NCBI RefSeq assembly: GCF_001641265.1
Contig: NW_020167522.1
Span: forward strand, 1,488,001 to 1,552,000
DNA: 64,000 bases
Source of the DNA: Pseudogymnoascus destructans
Taxonomy: Eukaryota; Ascomycota; Leotiomycetes; Thelebolales; Thelebolaceae
Direction of reading: 5' to 3'
The notes under the pieces were generated by a model, which saw only the letters and a program-made list of their open reading frames with translations, was not told the DNA's origin and made no database searches. Positions 19,484 through 31,132 of the stretch are shown here, in pieces. Position numbers and translations under genes: made by a program. Positions within the stretch are counted from its first letter, which is position 1. Each line of letters begins with the position of its first letter.

Positions 19484-20892
19484 ATGCGTTCATCTTCAGT
19501 CTTGAGCATTGCCCTCTTCGCGGCCTTGGGTCTTGCTGCTCCTTCCCATAATGGACCTGGATCTCCTGCATCCATCAAGAACTTGAAGGAGAAGGTCAAG
19601 AATGTTGTCCACATCGTCATGGAGAACCGCTCCTTTGACAACTTGGTAGGTGGCCAGACCTTCACCAAGCACATTGACACTCCTGCCAACAGCGGCCCCT
19701 TCTGCAACAAGGTCAACACCACGGACCCTCACTCCCAGACCTTCTGCACCCGGCCCAAGGATTTCGATTCGATCAAGGATGACCCGGATCACTCTGTTCA
19801 CGGCAACAACTTCCAGTTATACGGCACATTCCACCCGAATAACGCGGACGTTGAGTCAGGAAAGCTGATTGCTAACAACAAGGGCTACTTGGAGCAGCAT
19901 TTGCGTTCCCACCCCAAGCTCACTGATGTGGACTACGCTGCCAGAGAAGTGATGGGGTATTACACCCCGGATCAGGTGCCTGTCGTCACTGAGCTCTGCA
20001 AGGAGTTTGTGACCTTCGACAAATGGCACTCTTGCGTCCCAGGTGTATGTGATAATTAAATGAACAAGCTTGGACTTGCTAATGCGAAAGATAGCCTACC
20101 AACCCCAACCGCATGTGCATCCACACCGGTACCTCCGGCGGCCGCGGCATCAACGACAAGACCTTTGACCAGTCAACTATCACCGAGCGGAGTCTCTTCG
20201 AGCAGCTCTCTTCCCAGAACATTACATGGATGAACTACGATGGCACAAACGGAGCCTTCAACTCTGACGCCAAGTTCTACAAGTGGACCATCGCTAACGG
20301 CAAGGACAAGACCAACGTCAGGCCCCTCGAGAGCTTCTTCCAGGACGCCTACCTCGGAAAGCTCCCGCAATACACCTTCATCAACCCCTCCTGCTGCGGC
20401 CTCGACACCAACTCCATGCACCCTACCGGTCCCATCTCCACCGGCGAGGTTTTGCTCAAGCAGGTCTACGATGCTGTCCGCAACTCCCCACAATGGGACA
20501 ACATGCTCCTCGTCATCACCTTCGACGAGGCCGGTGGTTTCTACGACCACAGCGCCCCACCTAAGGCAGTTCGCCCTGACAACCTGACTTACACTGAGGC
20601 CACCCCCGACGGAAGCACATACACCCTCAACTTCGACCGCTACGGTGGCCGCATCCCTACCTGGATCGTTTCCCCTTACCTGACGAAGGGACACGTTGAG
20701 CACAAGGGCGTCAACAGCGCTGGCCAGACTGAGGTCTACAGCGCTACCTCGGTGCTCCGAACCCTCGGTTATCTTTGGGACTTTGCGCCGTTCACTCCCC
20801 GTGTTGAGGCGTCGCCATCGTTTGACCATCTTTTCCAGAAGTGTAAGAACAAAGCCGCCCCCAAGTTGATGCCTAACCCGCGCGTGTTCTAG
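19484..20892 (+). CDS. Secreted phosphoesterase (phospholipase C / acid phosphatase type)
   Basis: Exon 1 19484-20044 and exon 2 20095-20892, intron 50 bp (GTATGT donor, TAG acceptor); 452 residues. The ATG chosen begins MRSSSVLSIALFAALGLAAP, a clear signal peptide; the in-frame ATG 13 codons upstream would bury it. VVHIVMENRSFDNLVGG near residues 38-54 is the metal-binding N-terminal motif of the PF04185 phosphoesterase family (ENRSFD). FDKWHSCVPG, NPNRMCIHTGTSGG and ITFDEAGGFYDH are further family blocks carrying the catalytic and metal ligands. The family hydrolyses phosphate monoesters or phospholipids outside the cell. Which substrate is used here cannot be told. The gene is convergent with the Jen1-type transporter, 105 bp apart. 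Confidence 0.92.
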
Positions 20893-20997
20893 AGGGAGCG
20901 GACACGGAGGAAATAAATATTTATATTTAGACCAGTGATAATATATTCTTATAATTCGTTACTGCACCATCTTTCTTCCACCTAGCACCCCTGCACA

Positions 20998-22866
20998 TCA
21001 TACAGTCGCATTCCCCACTTCCTTAGCCTCCCGCGTCTCCGCCGCCGAAGACTCCACTCTCTCTTCGTCCTCCATCTCCTTATCCGCCATCTCCCTATCT
21101 ACCAGCTCTTGCTCCAACTTTCCATTCCCCCTCCTCGCTCCCACCTCTGCCAAGCTCATCCCTCCCTGTTTAAGCCTCTCAAACTCCAAAGACGCTTCCG
21201 CCTCCGCTTCCCTCTCCGCCTGGCTCATCTCCGGGCCAATAAACAACATAAATACGTCATACGCCCACACCGCGCCCATGAAGATGCCAATCACCTTTGC
21301 GTAGTCGAAACGCGAGGCCTCGGTCGGGCTGGGCGGAAGGGGATAGCGCTGTCCGATAACGGCCTGGATGGTGGCGCTAGCTGAGGAGACGAGGTTGCCA
21401 AGCTGGTAGGTCAGTCCGACAAGGAGAGAGCGCAGTGCTGGGGGAGAGAGCTCCATTAGATGGATTGCTACCGGGCCTGTTGCGACGGTTAGTGTCCGAG
21501 TTGTGTGTGTTGTGTGCGGAGGAAGGAGACTTACCCCAAATGCCTAGTACGAAGAACTGTTCAAAAAATGCGGAAGCGGCAAGATGGTTCCTGGTGTGTG
21601 GAAGGACGTAGGCGGGGAGAATGGCACCGCCCATCACGGCTGTGGTGATCATGGTGAGGCGGCGACCGGCGAAGGTGCTAACATATCCGAGTACGGAGGC
21701 GCCGACTGCGGCGCCGAGCTGGCCTACTACGGTGACTATAGTGATGTCGTTGGGGCTCATGCCGAGCTGCGACTTTAGGAAGGTGGGGAAGAAGTCCTGA
21801 CTGCCGTGAGTGGTGGCGTTGAGGCCCGACATGAGGACCACCATATAGATGATTAGGAACCACTAGGACATATTATTAGCACTCTACAAGAAATTAACCG
21901 CGGTAAGGAGAGCTACGTTATCCGCGAGCGCAATCTTGGCTTCCTTTCCATACGTCCGGAGAGCAGCGAACTTCGACTTGCCGCCATTGGAGCCAGTGCT
22001 GTGCTTAGCCTCGCGCTCTGCCTTCATGACCTGGAAGGCGTTGGTCTCGGGTGCATACCATCTCAATGCAATAATGGGGATGGGTGGGCCGGCACCGAAC
22101 CAGAACAGGCTGCGCCAGCCGTGCGTTGTAGTCGGTACGAGCGCAACAGTGAAGACGGCCGCGAGGAGGTAGCCGATAGCGTAACCGGATAGGAATACAC
22201 CTGATACGACTCCACGGGCGTCATAGGGGAGATCTTCCAGAGCCGTTGCAGCTGCGGGGCCGACAAGTCCTGGATATGTTAGTAATCTATACTAATCAAG
22301 CCGAGTTAAGGGGTCTTACCGCCCATGGCAATGCCGTACAGAGCGCGGACGCCTAGGAACTGCGGCAGAGTATTGCAGAAGCCGGTGGCGAGCTCGAGGA
22401 CGATGAACAAGAATAGATTGATCAGCATGGGCCACTTGCGACCATAGCGGTCGGATATAACACCAAATATCAACGCGCCCACGGATCGCAGCATCAATGT
22501 AATGGTCTGAAGTCACTGTTAGAAGGCTCCATGCGTGGCAAGTGGGAAACATACAATTCCCCAAGACACATCCGCCCTAGTCACTCCAAAGGCTTCCGAG
22601 ATATCGGTGATAGTCAGCGAGACGGTAAAGAAGTCAAACGCGTCCCAGGTCCACGATATGAATCCCACGATGAACATCAACCATTGGTGGGAATCGAGTT
22701 CGCGCAGGATGTAGATCGGGTTCCTGAGCTTGGTCATGGGCGGTTTTAGACTCGTCGGGCGCGTTATAATGTAGCGGCTTATTTGGCTCGGGGAGCTGTC
22801 GCGTCTGTCAGTACTGTAGATGCGACATAGTTGAGAGTAACGTACTAGAACCACCCCGCAGCCATG
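20998..22866 (-). CDS. Jen1-type monocarboxylate/proton symporter (MFS)
   Basis: Six exons: 22866-22847, 22795-22555, 22506-22320, 22269-21917, 21862-21535, 21476-20998; introns 48-58 bp; joined 1608 bp, 535 residues. The first exon has only 20 nt and gives MAAGWFYSPSQISRYI; its intron has donor GTACGT and branch CTGAC. Then come LKPPMTKLRNPIYIL and the signature WTWDAFDFFTVSLT, GALIFGVISDRYGRKWPM (MFS loop 2-3 motif), IAMGGLVGPAAATALEDLP and, in the seventh membrane helix region, LNATTHGSQDFFPT, which matches the Jen family H-x-x-S/T-Q-D signature. The C-terminal about 90 residues are cytosolic and rich in Glu and Lys. Family role: uptake of lactate, pyruvate or related carboxylates with protons. 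No defect seen. Confidence 0.9.
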
Positions 22867-23525
22867 TGGTTCCTCATCCCGGTGGTTTTCGGTGTCGGTC
22901 ACTCAGGGCAGATAGGGTAGAGGCTGGGTGCCGAAGCTGTTGCTTCGTAGGGGAAGAGATGTTCAGGACGAAGTACGAAGTTGTATCCAACGTCAACAAT
23001 GCGGGGGACACAAAGTAAGGTTCAAGTACGGCTACAACGACACACCCGCCACAAGTCCGGGGCCCCGCGACTTCTAAATACCCCAAAGGATGCGGTAAGC
23101 GAATTTGAATCGCCTTTGCTCGTTCCGCATCTGTGCAGCTCTTTGTGGGGAGGGGAGGACTCTACAGTATGGTGTGGAGGAGTTCTTTGTGCTGTGCAGC
23201 GGCCGGGGTGATGATCTCAGTATCAATGCGGCATGGAATGCGGATGTTCAGAGCACGGGGTAGGGCACTGAGAGTGCGGTACAATCCCGTCCTTCATGAG
23301 AAAAGAATGAGTGTGCACATCGCATATCGCGCTTCGCACAGAAACCACCAGCATGCATCATTACACTGCCGCATGTTCTGCCAGGCTCTCTCATCAGTGG
23401 CAATATATTGCGTCCACTGACTACAGTGAGTGTTTCTCCCCTATGTGCTCGAAGTGCAGTTGGCGGCAGTCGCGAATAAGCAATTTTGGTCGTCTAGGCT
23501 AATTGGCCGACTAATAAGCGCTAAT
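22867..23525. other. Intergenic, no gene seen
   Basis: Upstream region of the Jen1-type gene. GC-rich short frames only; no domain recognised. Confidence 0.4.
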
Positions 23526-23609
23526 GACCTTCGTGCGGGGATTTATGACCTTTGTGCGGGGATTTATGACCTTTGTGCGGGGATTTATGACCTTCGTGCG
23601 GGGATTTAT
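23526..23609. repeat. 21-bp tandem repeat, four copies
   Basis: The unit GACCTTCGTGCGGGGATTTA+T is repeated four times with only C/T variation at one position, then fades into GACGGCCGTGGGGG. The period is a multiple of three, but the surrounding frame (23430-23732) shows no other sign of being a gene. Confidence 0.85.
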
Positions 23610-23710
23610 GACGGCCGTGGGGGTATGATCTTGTTTACCCCGCACTTCAAGTCAGGAGCCAGAAAATCTTGCTTACTGATTCGGAACTTATGGCTGGTGG
23701 CTTCCGATCT

Positions 23711-23747
23711 GGTTGCTAAAACCCTCTACTAGAGGGTTTTAGCAACC
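23711..23747. repeat. Perfect 18-bp inverted repeat, 1-base loop
   Basis: GGTTGCTAAAACCCTCTA, one C, then its exact complement. The right arm is the terminal repeat of the element beginning at 23729; the left arm looks like the terminus of another copy, so two element ends abut here. Confidence 0.85.
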
Positions 23748-24722
23748 TGACCGTCAGCTTGACCAATGCCTGAAAAGGAAGGTGCCAAGCCGCCGGTGAT
23801 TTAGCCCTGCCGCCCCCATACCAACCCCTGTTCTGAACGACGAAGAATCGTCCGATCTGATGCTCCTCCTGTATATAGTTAGTGTATAGATTAGTAATAT
23901 AATTAATTCAACGTCAATCGAGTGTACCATGCTGGCGCCAGTGACCGAAGTAATTATTTATAACGATATACTCATACGATGCCTCCGAAACTAACGAATT
24001 ACTGGTATTCCAGCCAGGTTCCAGTCTATCTGGCGACCAGATTCAACTCTAAATAGGGCAAAGAAGCCCCTATTCAGACATCTACTATAGCCAGTGGCTT
24101 TTCCTCTGGCGAAGATGATACCAACGACGACGATACCAATGACAACGATACCAACGACAACGATGATACCGAGCCGCCACCTCTACAAGCACCATTTACA
24201 CCGTCGAATATACAAGGAAGACTGAAGAAGCGGAAAAGGAGTCAAGAAGAGGAGGATATACTACAAGGGAGGAAAGACTCGGGCTTTAAGCCCTAACGAG
24301 TATATTATACTGTTGAAAATCTGCCTCCGGATAGCAGACACATATCGAACAGCAGAGGCAGCAACGTTCTTTATTAATGTTACTGCCGATTGGCAACATG
24401 AGACTGGCAAAGAGCACAATACTCATTGCCGGGTTTTACGGAGGAATATTGCCGCTTGGCGGGAATATCTCCAAGATCTTGGAACTGGCGAGCAAGACGG
24501 CCGAACGGAACGGCAACTATATGAGGACAACTGGATAGCTGTCGATGCCGAAGCAACAGTTATCCGGGAGCGGAAGGAGCACTGGGGTACTATAGGGGCG
24601 AGGGGTGAGGCTTCTTTCCTCGCTCGGGCAGCAATGCTTCTCACAATGAAGGAGAAGCAGGTTATCAACCCGCCATTACCCTTGCATTCAGCCCGACCTA
24701 CTACCTGGCTAAAACCCTCTAG
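23729..24722 (+). mobile_element. 994-bp TIR element with a SANT-like ORF relic
   Basis: The ends are CTAGAGGGTTTTAGC at 23729 and GCTAAAACCCTCTAG ending at 24722. Inside, an ORF region starts MPPKLTNYWYSSQVP at 23979 and passes a run of Asp-Thr-Asn-Asp repeats (24116-24172). The longest open frame (24313-24723) contains ILLKICLRIADTYRTAE and NTHCRVLRRNIAAWREY. The helix pattern recalls Myb/SANT-like DNA-binding proteins carried by some fungal elements, but this is a weak inference. No DDE core is visible, so the element is non-autonomous or truncated. It lies directly against the broken GH30 gene. Confidence 0.55.
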
Positions 24723-25942
24723 TGTGAGTAACGGTTGGCACCCGTTACACCATCACTGCATCTGGCTTATCGGGGAACGTCTGTGCTTACTCTGATGAGA
24801 TAGATCCCGACCTCGCTAACTTCGATCTCAAGACTGAAGGTAAAGACATGGATGGTCTCCTGGCCTTCCCAGTTTAAAGCCATAAACTCGGCCATCAAAG
24901 TCGTTGGGTCCGTGTGGAGCCCGCCAGGTTGGATGAAGCTGAACGGTGGTGACATGGATGGAACGACCACGGACAACAACATCAACAAGTATGCTAGTCA
25001 GTTTGCGCAGTATTTTGTTAAGTATACCCAGCCTTCAAGGCTGGCGGCGTGGATGTCGATGCGATTACGATTCAGAACGAGCCGCTGAATAGCCAGGCTG
25101 GGTACCCTACCATGTACGTCACGGTCGATGAATCGGCGCGCATATTCAGCATAACATTGGGCCGGCGTTAAAATCTGCGGGGCTTACGACGGAGATCTGG
25201 GCTTATGATCACAAAACTGGTAAATTCGACCCTACCTAACAGAGCCAGCCATATAACTAATTATCGAAGATGTGCCAGCGTACCCACAAGCCGTTCTCGA
25301 CGGTGCGGGCTCCTTCGTCAACACGGTTGCCTGACATTGCTATGCCAAAAACAATGACTGGGCGGTTCTGACTCAGTTCCACGAGAAGAATCCCAACGTA
25401 GCCCAGTATCAGACCGAATGCTGGACATCGCCTACAAACAACTGGTACAGCACCATCGACTTCGTCATGGGGTAAGCCAACCGTCTCCTCCCCTTATTAC
25501 ATCTCTAACTCTAACATTCCAGACCGATGCAAAACTGGGCCTCCGCTCCATCGCATGGACCCTCGGCAGTGACACCAACAACGGCCCTCACCTCCCCGGC
25601 GGCTGCGGTACCTGCCGCGGACTTGTCGTCGTCGATACCGGCGCAGGCACGTATTCCAAGACGCTAGACTACTACCTCATGGGGCAGTTCTCGCGGTTCG
25701 TGCCCCGCGGCGCGACGGCGCTGTCGACGACGGGAAGTAAGGACTACGGCGGCGGACAGAAGTTTGAGGCGATGTCGTTTGTGGAAGCGGATGGATCGAG
25801 AACGGTGGTTGTGCAGAATACTTTTGGAAATGAGGTTTTCCTTACTGTGACGTTCAAGGGGGGTGAGACGTAGAGTAGAAAGGTGTATAAGGAGTCATTG
25901 ACGACGTGGCAGTTGCCGCCTGCGAGTGGGTGCGCGGGGTGA
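24723..25942 (+). pseudogene. GH30-type endo-beta-1,6-glycanase, broken and 5'-truncated
   Basis: Frames in order: NVCAYSDEIDPDLANFDL near 24775, then VVGSVWSPPGWMKLNGG near 24900, ITIQNEPL near 25065 (acid/base Glu in the NEP motif), and QTECWTSP near 25420 (nucleophile Glu). An intron near 25472-25523 (GTAAGCC...CATTCCAG) precedes PMQNWAS, then SIAWTLGSDTNNGPHLPGG and a C-terminal beta domain ending at a TAG near 25873. At least three frame changes and several stops interrupt it. The N-terminal signal and first strands are missing where the TIR element begins. The family cleaves cell-wall or plant beta-glycans outside the cell. Confidence 0.8.
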
Positions 25943-26189
25943 TGGGTAGGGGGCTGATAGCGGCGTGAGGGCGAATTTGAGAGTGGATTTTGGTCATAGC
26001 TATGGAAGCACTCTAGAGTATTTCACTTATCGATTACTATAAATTGACTGTCAAAGAATGGATATTATGATCATACGGAGCAGGTTTTGGCCCAAACATG
26101 TGGATGGTTAATATCTGGTTCTAGAATCGTCGTTGATAACCGAGCAGCGGGACAGCTTAGTTCGGGTGGATCACTGTGTCTTGTCCCTC

Positions 26190-26285
26190 ACACTTCCCCC
26201 ACACTTCCCCCACACTTCCCCCACACTTCCCCCACACTTCCCCCACCCTTCCCCGCACTTCCCCACACTTCCCCCACACTTCATC
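26190..26285. repeat. ACACTTCCCCC minisatellite
   Basis: About nine copies of a 10-11-base pyrimidine-rich unit (CACACTTCCCC with slips). Chance open frames in this strand give Thr/Leu/Pro repeats and are not genes. Confidence 0.8.
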
Positions 26286-26669
26286 TCAACCATCCTCACA
26301 ACCCCAGCTCCATACGTACCTATGTGTTGAAAACAGCCCTAGGGGCTTGGCACTAGGACCGCCGGCTTCACCGGCGATCACTAAAACCGTACCCCCGACA
26401 TCGGTGCAAGGACATCAGAACCCTGTATCATATTAGTAAGATCTCTGTATTATATTAGTGTTAGTGGTTAGCATCAACGAAATGAGATCATAGGTATGAT
26501 CTGCAGTTTCTGGTAAAACGTGAATCCCAGTAGCTTACGCCTATCTTCATCATCGCTAACGTCCCATCTGCACTCGAACCCTATCAACTCTACCTTACCA
26601 ACTATCACCGCTACTGCTGTTATTACCATTTATTCACAAAGGGTACCTCTGTCCCAGGAGGCCTCAACT

Positions 26670-27830
26670 ATGTCGGAGAGGGCGTCGCGGTCGTCACGTG
26701 GCAAGGCCGAAGGGGCCGGGTCCTCGCGACAGAACTTGTCAGCGGCCCATAAGAGGAGGATGGCAGACCGGGCATCACAGAGAGCAGGCCGTGAGAGAAC
26801 GAATAACCATATACGCCACTTAGAGAAGCCAGTCGAGTCTTTGCAGAAGTCGGAGGATAATGACAGACTGAGCAATGTCAAGAGCTCCATGGACAAATGA
26901 GCAACTAATGTCGGTGATTTCCAATATCGGCAGGTTATGCAAAAGCATCGAGCACCCCGATGAGACACGGACACGGGCACGCTCGAGCAGTTCGCCAGGT
27001 GTCGCCTTCAAGACATCCATGGAACCGGGTCTCCACCAGCAACCACTTCACACCGGAACCGCCGCAGCAGATATGCGTCCTTCTTTTCCGGTACATGAGG
27101 GCCAACCTGAATCTTGGTGGCATCAGATTGGCTTGAGTGAAATGGAGGGAATACACCAGGTGCCTATCAATCCTGTGCTATTCTCCATGGATCCGTTGCT
27201 GCCAAACCCGAATTCGCCGATACAGGCACAAAGTCCTATTCAAACTCTCCACACGGTACCAAGGCCATTTCCAGCACTCTTTGGATGACGGCTGGGAGTC
27301 GATTAGCAAGGTAGACCAGCAAGCTTTCATCTCTTGTGGTCTTATCGAGAGGCTGGCTATTCTCCAAGTTATGAGACTAAAACTACGAGTATGTATTCCC
27401 CCTTTACTAAACTCAGGCTTGCTAACAATACGGGCTGAAGCATGTAGTTGATCCCACGAGCAAAAATCTTGAACGACTTCCAACGTTTATGCATGCGAGG
27501 TTTGCACAGACTGATCGTAAATCATGTTTTTGTTAGCTAACGTTCCCTTAGGCCAACTCAAAACCTAATCCAGCATCCGACCATGGTTGATTATTTTGTA
27601 TGGTACGACCTCCTCCCTAGACTGTTATATAATCTAATTTATATATTAATAACATCTAGGCTAGACCTACGAGACATCTTTATACTGTCTCCGTACAAAA
27701 GCATGAAAAGTGCAGATGTTGTGAAGTTCGTTTCCATCTTCGATAAAAGCATACGGTTTCAATGGCCGTATGACCTGTGCGACAGAGTTGCTAGTAGTGC
27801 AAACAGTTCAGTTCAGTCCAAATTTGAGGC
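26670..27830 (+). pseudogene. bZIP transcription factor (DUF3425 type), broken
   Basis: Starts MSERASRSSRGKAEG at 26670. The basic region reads KRRMADRASQRAGRERTNNHI, the R-x-x-x-R-x-x-Q-R-A-x-R pattern of fungal AP-1-like bZIP proteins, followed by a short leucine-zipper-like stretch LEKPVESLQ. A one-base frameshift near 26897 moves the frame to EQLMSVISNIGRL. The middle is low-complexity, and the C-terminal DUF3425-like part is spread over frames: GWESISKVDQQAFISCGLIERL near 27290, PTQNLIQHPTMVDYFVW near 27550 and FQWPYDLCD near 27760. Several frame changes make a functional product unlikely. Confidence 0.75.
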
Positions 27831-27900
27831 TGAACTGAACGCCCCGCAATATGGGAATTCGTGAACTGAACTGAACTGAACGAACGCCAGTTCATTTAAA
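27806..27900. repeat. Short foldback of GTTCAG/CTGAAC words
   Basis: AGTAGTGCAAACAGTTCAGTTCAG on the left faces CTGAACTGAACTGAACGAACG...AAACTACT on the right. It could be a decayed miniature element at the end of the bZIP relic. No coding frame. Confidence 0.45.
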
Positions 27901-28184
27901 ACTACTTTGCTGTCATCTAGGAATCTTCAAGCCTAGTAGTGCAATGGCTTCCAGCCAGCTCTTTAGACATTCTAATGCCTTAATGGTCTCTGCGGCTAGC
28001 CTATTTCTTCTCTCCGTAACTGTAATTCCTACACCTGAAAACAGTCATGTCAATAGTCTAGTAGTCTGGCTGATATTTCAAACTAGACTATTAGTTTTAG
28101 ACTGTTTAGACTATTGGTCTACAGCTTAGCAGGGAGGGGGTTGAGGCTTAGAATGAGGCTTAAAATGCAAGCAAGCATGGAGCT

Positions 28185-30078
28185 GTTTAAATACAATTAC
28201 ATAACGTCCTCGTCTAGCTGTCTGTGCTCTGTTATGCCTTCATTACCAATCTTTTGAAGCATCTAAGACTTGATACATTCAAGCGCTTGTACTGTCTCTG
28301 GTAATAACTGTGCCCTGCCCTCATATAGTATGTTACCAGCTCTTGAAAAGAGCCTCTTAGGCTCATCACTCATAGCTGGTATTGATAGTATATCAATTGC
28401 CTAGCATGAGAGGTCAGGTTGCGCTTCCTGATAAGACTCTTCCTTCAACCAATTGATTGGCCGTTGCTTACTTTTTTGAGGCAAGCGTGATGTGATACAA
28501 TAGAGTTGATACTAGTCAGCCACTTCATCATCTTGTGGATTATTCTGCACTCAGAACTTTGAGACTTCTGATTGGCCATTGACATGACTTCCTCTTGAAG
28601 TTTCTTGATGATCAATGCTAGTATGTGAGCCTTCGTAAAATATATTCCAATGTTTCAACGTATCTGCTTGGGTTTCATCAATCTAATTAGGCCACTGCTG
28701 TATGAAGTATGCCCACTTCACATAGGGATCTAAGACAACTGCTACAACATATGCTACACTTATTCCTGTCAGATTGTAGTATTTTGTGAGCTTGTTCCAT
28801 GCGCTGTTACACATGCCTTTGATAGGCTCTGAGTACTCCCTAATCTAAGACTGCTGAATGTTCTCAAAAAATCTTAACAGGAAGTCCATTGTTGTGATGA
28901 ATTTGCCAAGTGTACCAAATGAGCCTTCTACGTCAAGTGTAGTCTACTCTAATATGTTCAGAATCTTATGAACTATGTTACTATGAGCCTAGTCCTCTAT
29001 GTCTAAGGTATCCTGCTAAAGGTCATCATGAAAGTCCTAGCAAAAGATTCGAATTGCAGGACAAATTGTAGGCCGTAGAGCATAGCTGATCATGTGAGCC
29101 TATGAATTCTACCAAGTTGAGTTGTCCCTCTTAAGCCTTTTGCCTCCACCAAGCTTAATGAAAATGGCGATGCATTGTAGGGAGCGCTGTATGAAGACAA
29201 TAATATTATGTAGCTTTCTAAGGGCGCCTTTTGAATGCCATTTATCCAATTCTAATACTGTCACATCAAGTGAGATATTGTATTTGTTGTCATCAAATAG
29301 GAAGGCTTGTACAGTAAGATTGATAATATGGCCCATGTAATGAAGTCTATGGTGTTTCCTATCTATTCAATTTGGTGGCTTCTTAGAAGATCTATAAAAC
29401 AGATTAGACTAGAGAAGATTGATAAAAATAACCCTAAATCAACGTACCTTTTTGTAAATGGCTCATAAAAGAGTCATTATTTAAGGCATTATCAAGTATG
29501 AAGTAACTAAGCTTTGAAGTGATACCAAAATCAACAATAGCTTTCATCACATACCCTACTTAGTTCTCACTAGTATGAGGCCCTTTCATCTCATAGAAGA
29601 TCAAAACAGGCGCCTTGGGTTTTCTGTGATGATCGAAATAGTGTGTAATAACACTGATGTATACAACACCACCACTGCTCCAAAGATCAATAGAAAGATG
29701 AATGTTCTAGGTGACTAGTCAGAGCTCAAGTAATAGAGTCTTATGCTAGGTATGATATTGCTGAATTGACAATGTTCTAAGTGTATTTCAAGTAGGTAGA
29801 ACATTGCTAGCATTCTCATTTAGATATACCAAAAGAGCCTTAAACTACATCGATTCACAACTCTTGAAACTAATAGAATTGACAGCAATCCACTTAATTA
29901 AAAGCTCCTCAAAGACCCTTGGATCAAATGAGTCACCTCCATTAATAACTTTGCGTCTCTTGTGTGAATTTAAGAGTGATCGCGCAAGCCAGCTTAATGT
30001 GCTGCCTAACAGGCCTAACAGCCCCATTAGTAGTGCCTTTGGGTCTTTTTTCCCATGCTTGCGGTTGAGATGACTCAC
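28185..30078 (-). pseudogene. hAT transposase relic
   Basis: Reads on the minus strand from LNRKHGKKDPKALLMG near 30070 (end of a BED-like finger), FDPRVFEELLIKWIAVNSISF near 29900, MGHIINLTVQAFLF near 29336 with the WHSKGALRKLHNIIVFI block, to the C-terminal dimerisation motif IDILSIPAMSDEPKRLFSRAG near 28340. These blocks are in the order usual for fungal hAT transposases. Stops and frame changes throughout, mostly TAG/TAA in place of Trp and Gln codons. A fragment of the same family lies at 2471-2659. Confidence 0.75.
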
Positions 30079-30079
30079 A

Positions 30080-30200
30080 ATAATAACGTAGTTCACAAGC
30101 GAGTCGCCTACACAAGCTCACCACCGAATATTCCTTGGCATCGTACAAAATCATAAAATATCTCAACAATTAATTAATTAAACTATTCTAACTCTTCAGC
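30080..30200 (-). mobile_element. pogo-type element end fragment
   Basis: AACGTAGTTCACAAGCGAGTCG followed by the AATTAATTAATTAAAC stretch matches the 3' end of the family at 2759-4949. Only about 120 bp remain. Confidence 0.65.
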
Positions 30201-30271
30201 ATTTATATCCAGATCTTCAGGATAATGAGGCTTAAAATATAAAAATAGAATAGATAAAATAACTTATATAA

Positions 30272-30700
30272 CTACTCTTCCCCCTTGTCATCAGCGTCTT
30301 TGGCTTCACTTTCTTCAACCTCTAGTATATGACCCCAATCTTGTAAACAGACCAAATATCGAAGCGTTTCAGGAGAGACCCTGTTCCTTTTCTTCGTAAG
30401 AATATCAGCTCCATTACTAAAGACCTGTTCTGATGGAGCTGATGTTGCAGGAATTGCCAAATGGCTCGAGCAATTGCAGCTATAATTGGATATTGATATT
30501 GCTTTGCCGCCCAATATTTGAGGATATCTGTTGCTGGACCTCGGGGCTCAACAAGCCAGCGCTTCCATTCTGGTTCTTGGTAAGTACTATGAGTCCTATA
30601 GGTGATCCTCAGCAGTTATGGTCACACCTCTTTGATGAAACGCAACACATTGAAAAGTTGTTTTCTCTGTACTTCATGGCCCAATCATCCTATCTGGGGG
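30272..30700 (-). pseudogene. hAT transposase C-terminal fragment
   Basis: Contains EPEWKRWLVEPRGPATDILKYW-like text in one frame and, after a frameshift, LAIPATSAPSEQVFSNGADI and KKRNRVSPETLRYLVCLQ, the hAT dimerisation domain. Different from the neighbouring relic at 28.2-30.1 kb in sequence. N-terminal two thirds absent. Confidence 0.75.
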
Positions 30701-31127
30701 AGACCTAAGAACTTGACACCTGCATCTGTCTCAATATCCACAGGCTAGGGTTCACGAGGCAGTACTTGGACCAATGAATCACTGCTTGCTAAATCTCCAG
30801 ACACACGTCGTATCTTGTCAAGAGCGATTTGCGTCTCATGCCGGCCACATAGTCCATGGCCCAAACCAACTGTGATTTTAGTATCTGAATCCGGTATGAG
30901 TCTTTAAATAACAACTCATACCGAGCAGCTTTGTTCGCTAGTCAGGCTGAAGTACAGGGCGTATTGTATATAAGAACGCAAAACCGCCTGTGATTTCTTC
31001 TCTCAGCATACTTTTATCTCCTTCAACATCAATATATTCATCAAGCGCTGTTATTACTTGTATTAAGACTTGCCAGCTTCGTTTCTGACCTTCTGCGTTC
31101 CGACCTTATGCTCTTACTTCTGTATGC
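30701..31127 (+). promoter_or_regulatory. Possible promoter region interrupted by the Gypsy element
   Basis: GC content is near host average and no transposon match is apparent. TATATAAGAA at about 30967 is followed by a pyrimidine-rich leader. The Gypsy element inserted at 31128-31132; continuing past it, a small ORF starts at 38169. Joined through the insertion, the distance from the TATA box to the ATG would be about 200 bp. Confidence 0.35.
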
Positions 31128-31132
31128 CAACA

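Noticed and set aside
20173..20829. 218-codon open frame antisense to the phosphoesterase exon 2
   Set aside because: Same reason: a shadow of a GC-rich exon with strong third-position bias.
23430..23732. 100-residue ORF with four copies of a 7-residue repeat
   Set aside because: The repeat is a 21-bp tandem DNA repeat; the rest of the frame has no coding signs and ends in transposon termini.
26133..26436. Pro/Thr-rich small proteins in three frames
   Set aside because: All are translations of a CACACTTCCCC minisatellite.
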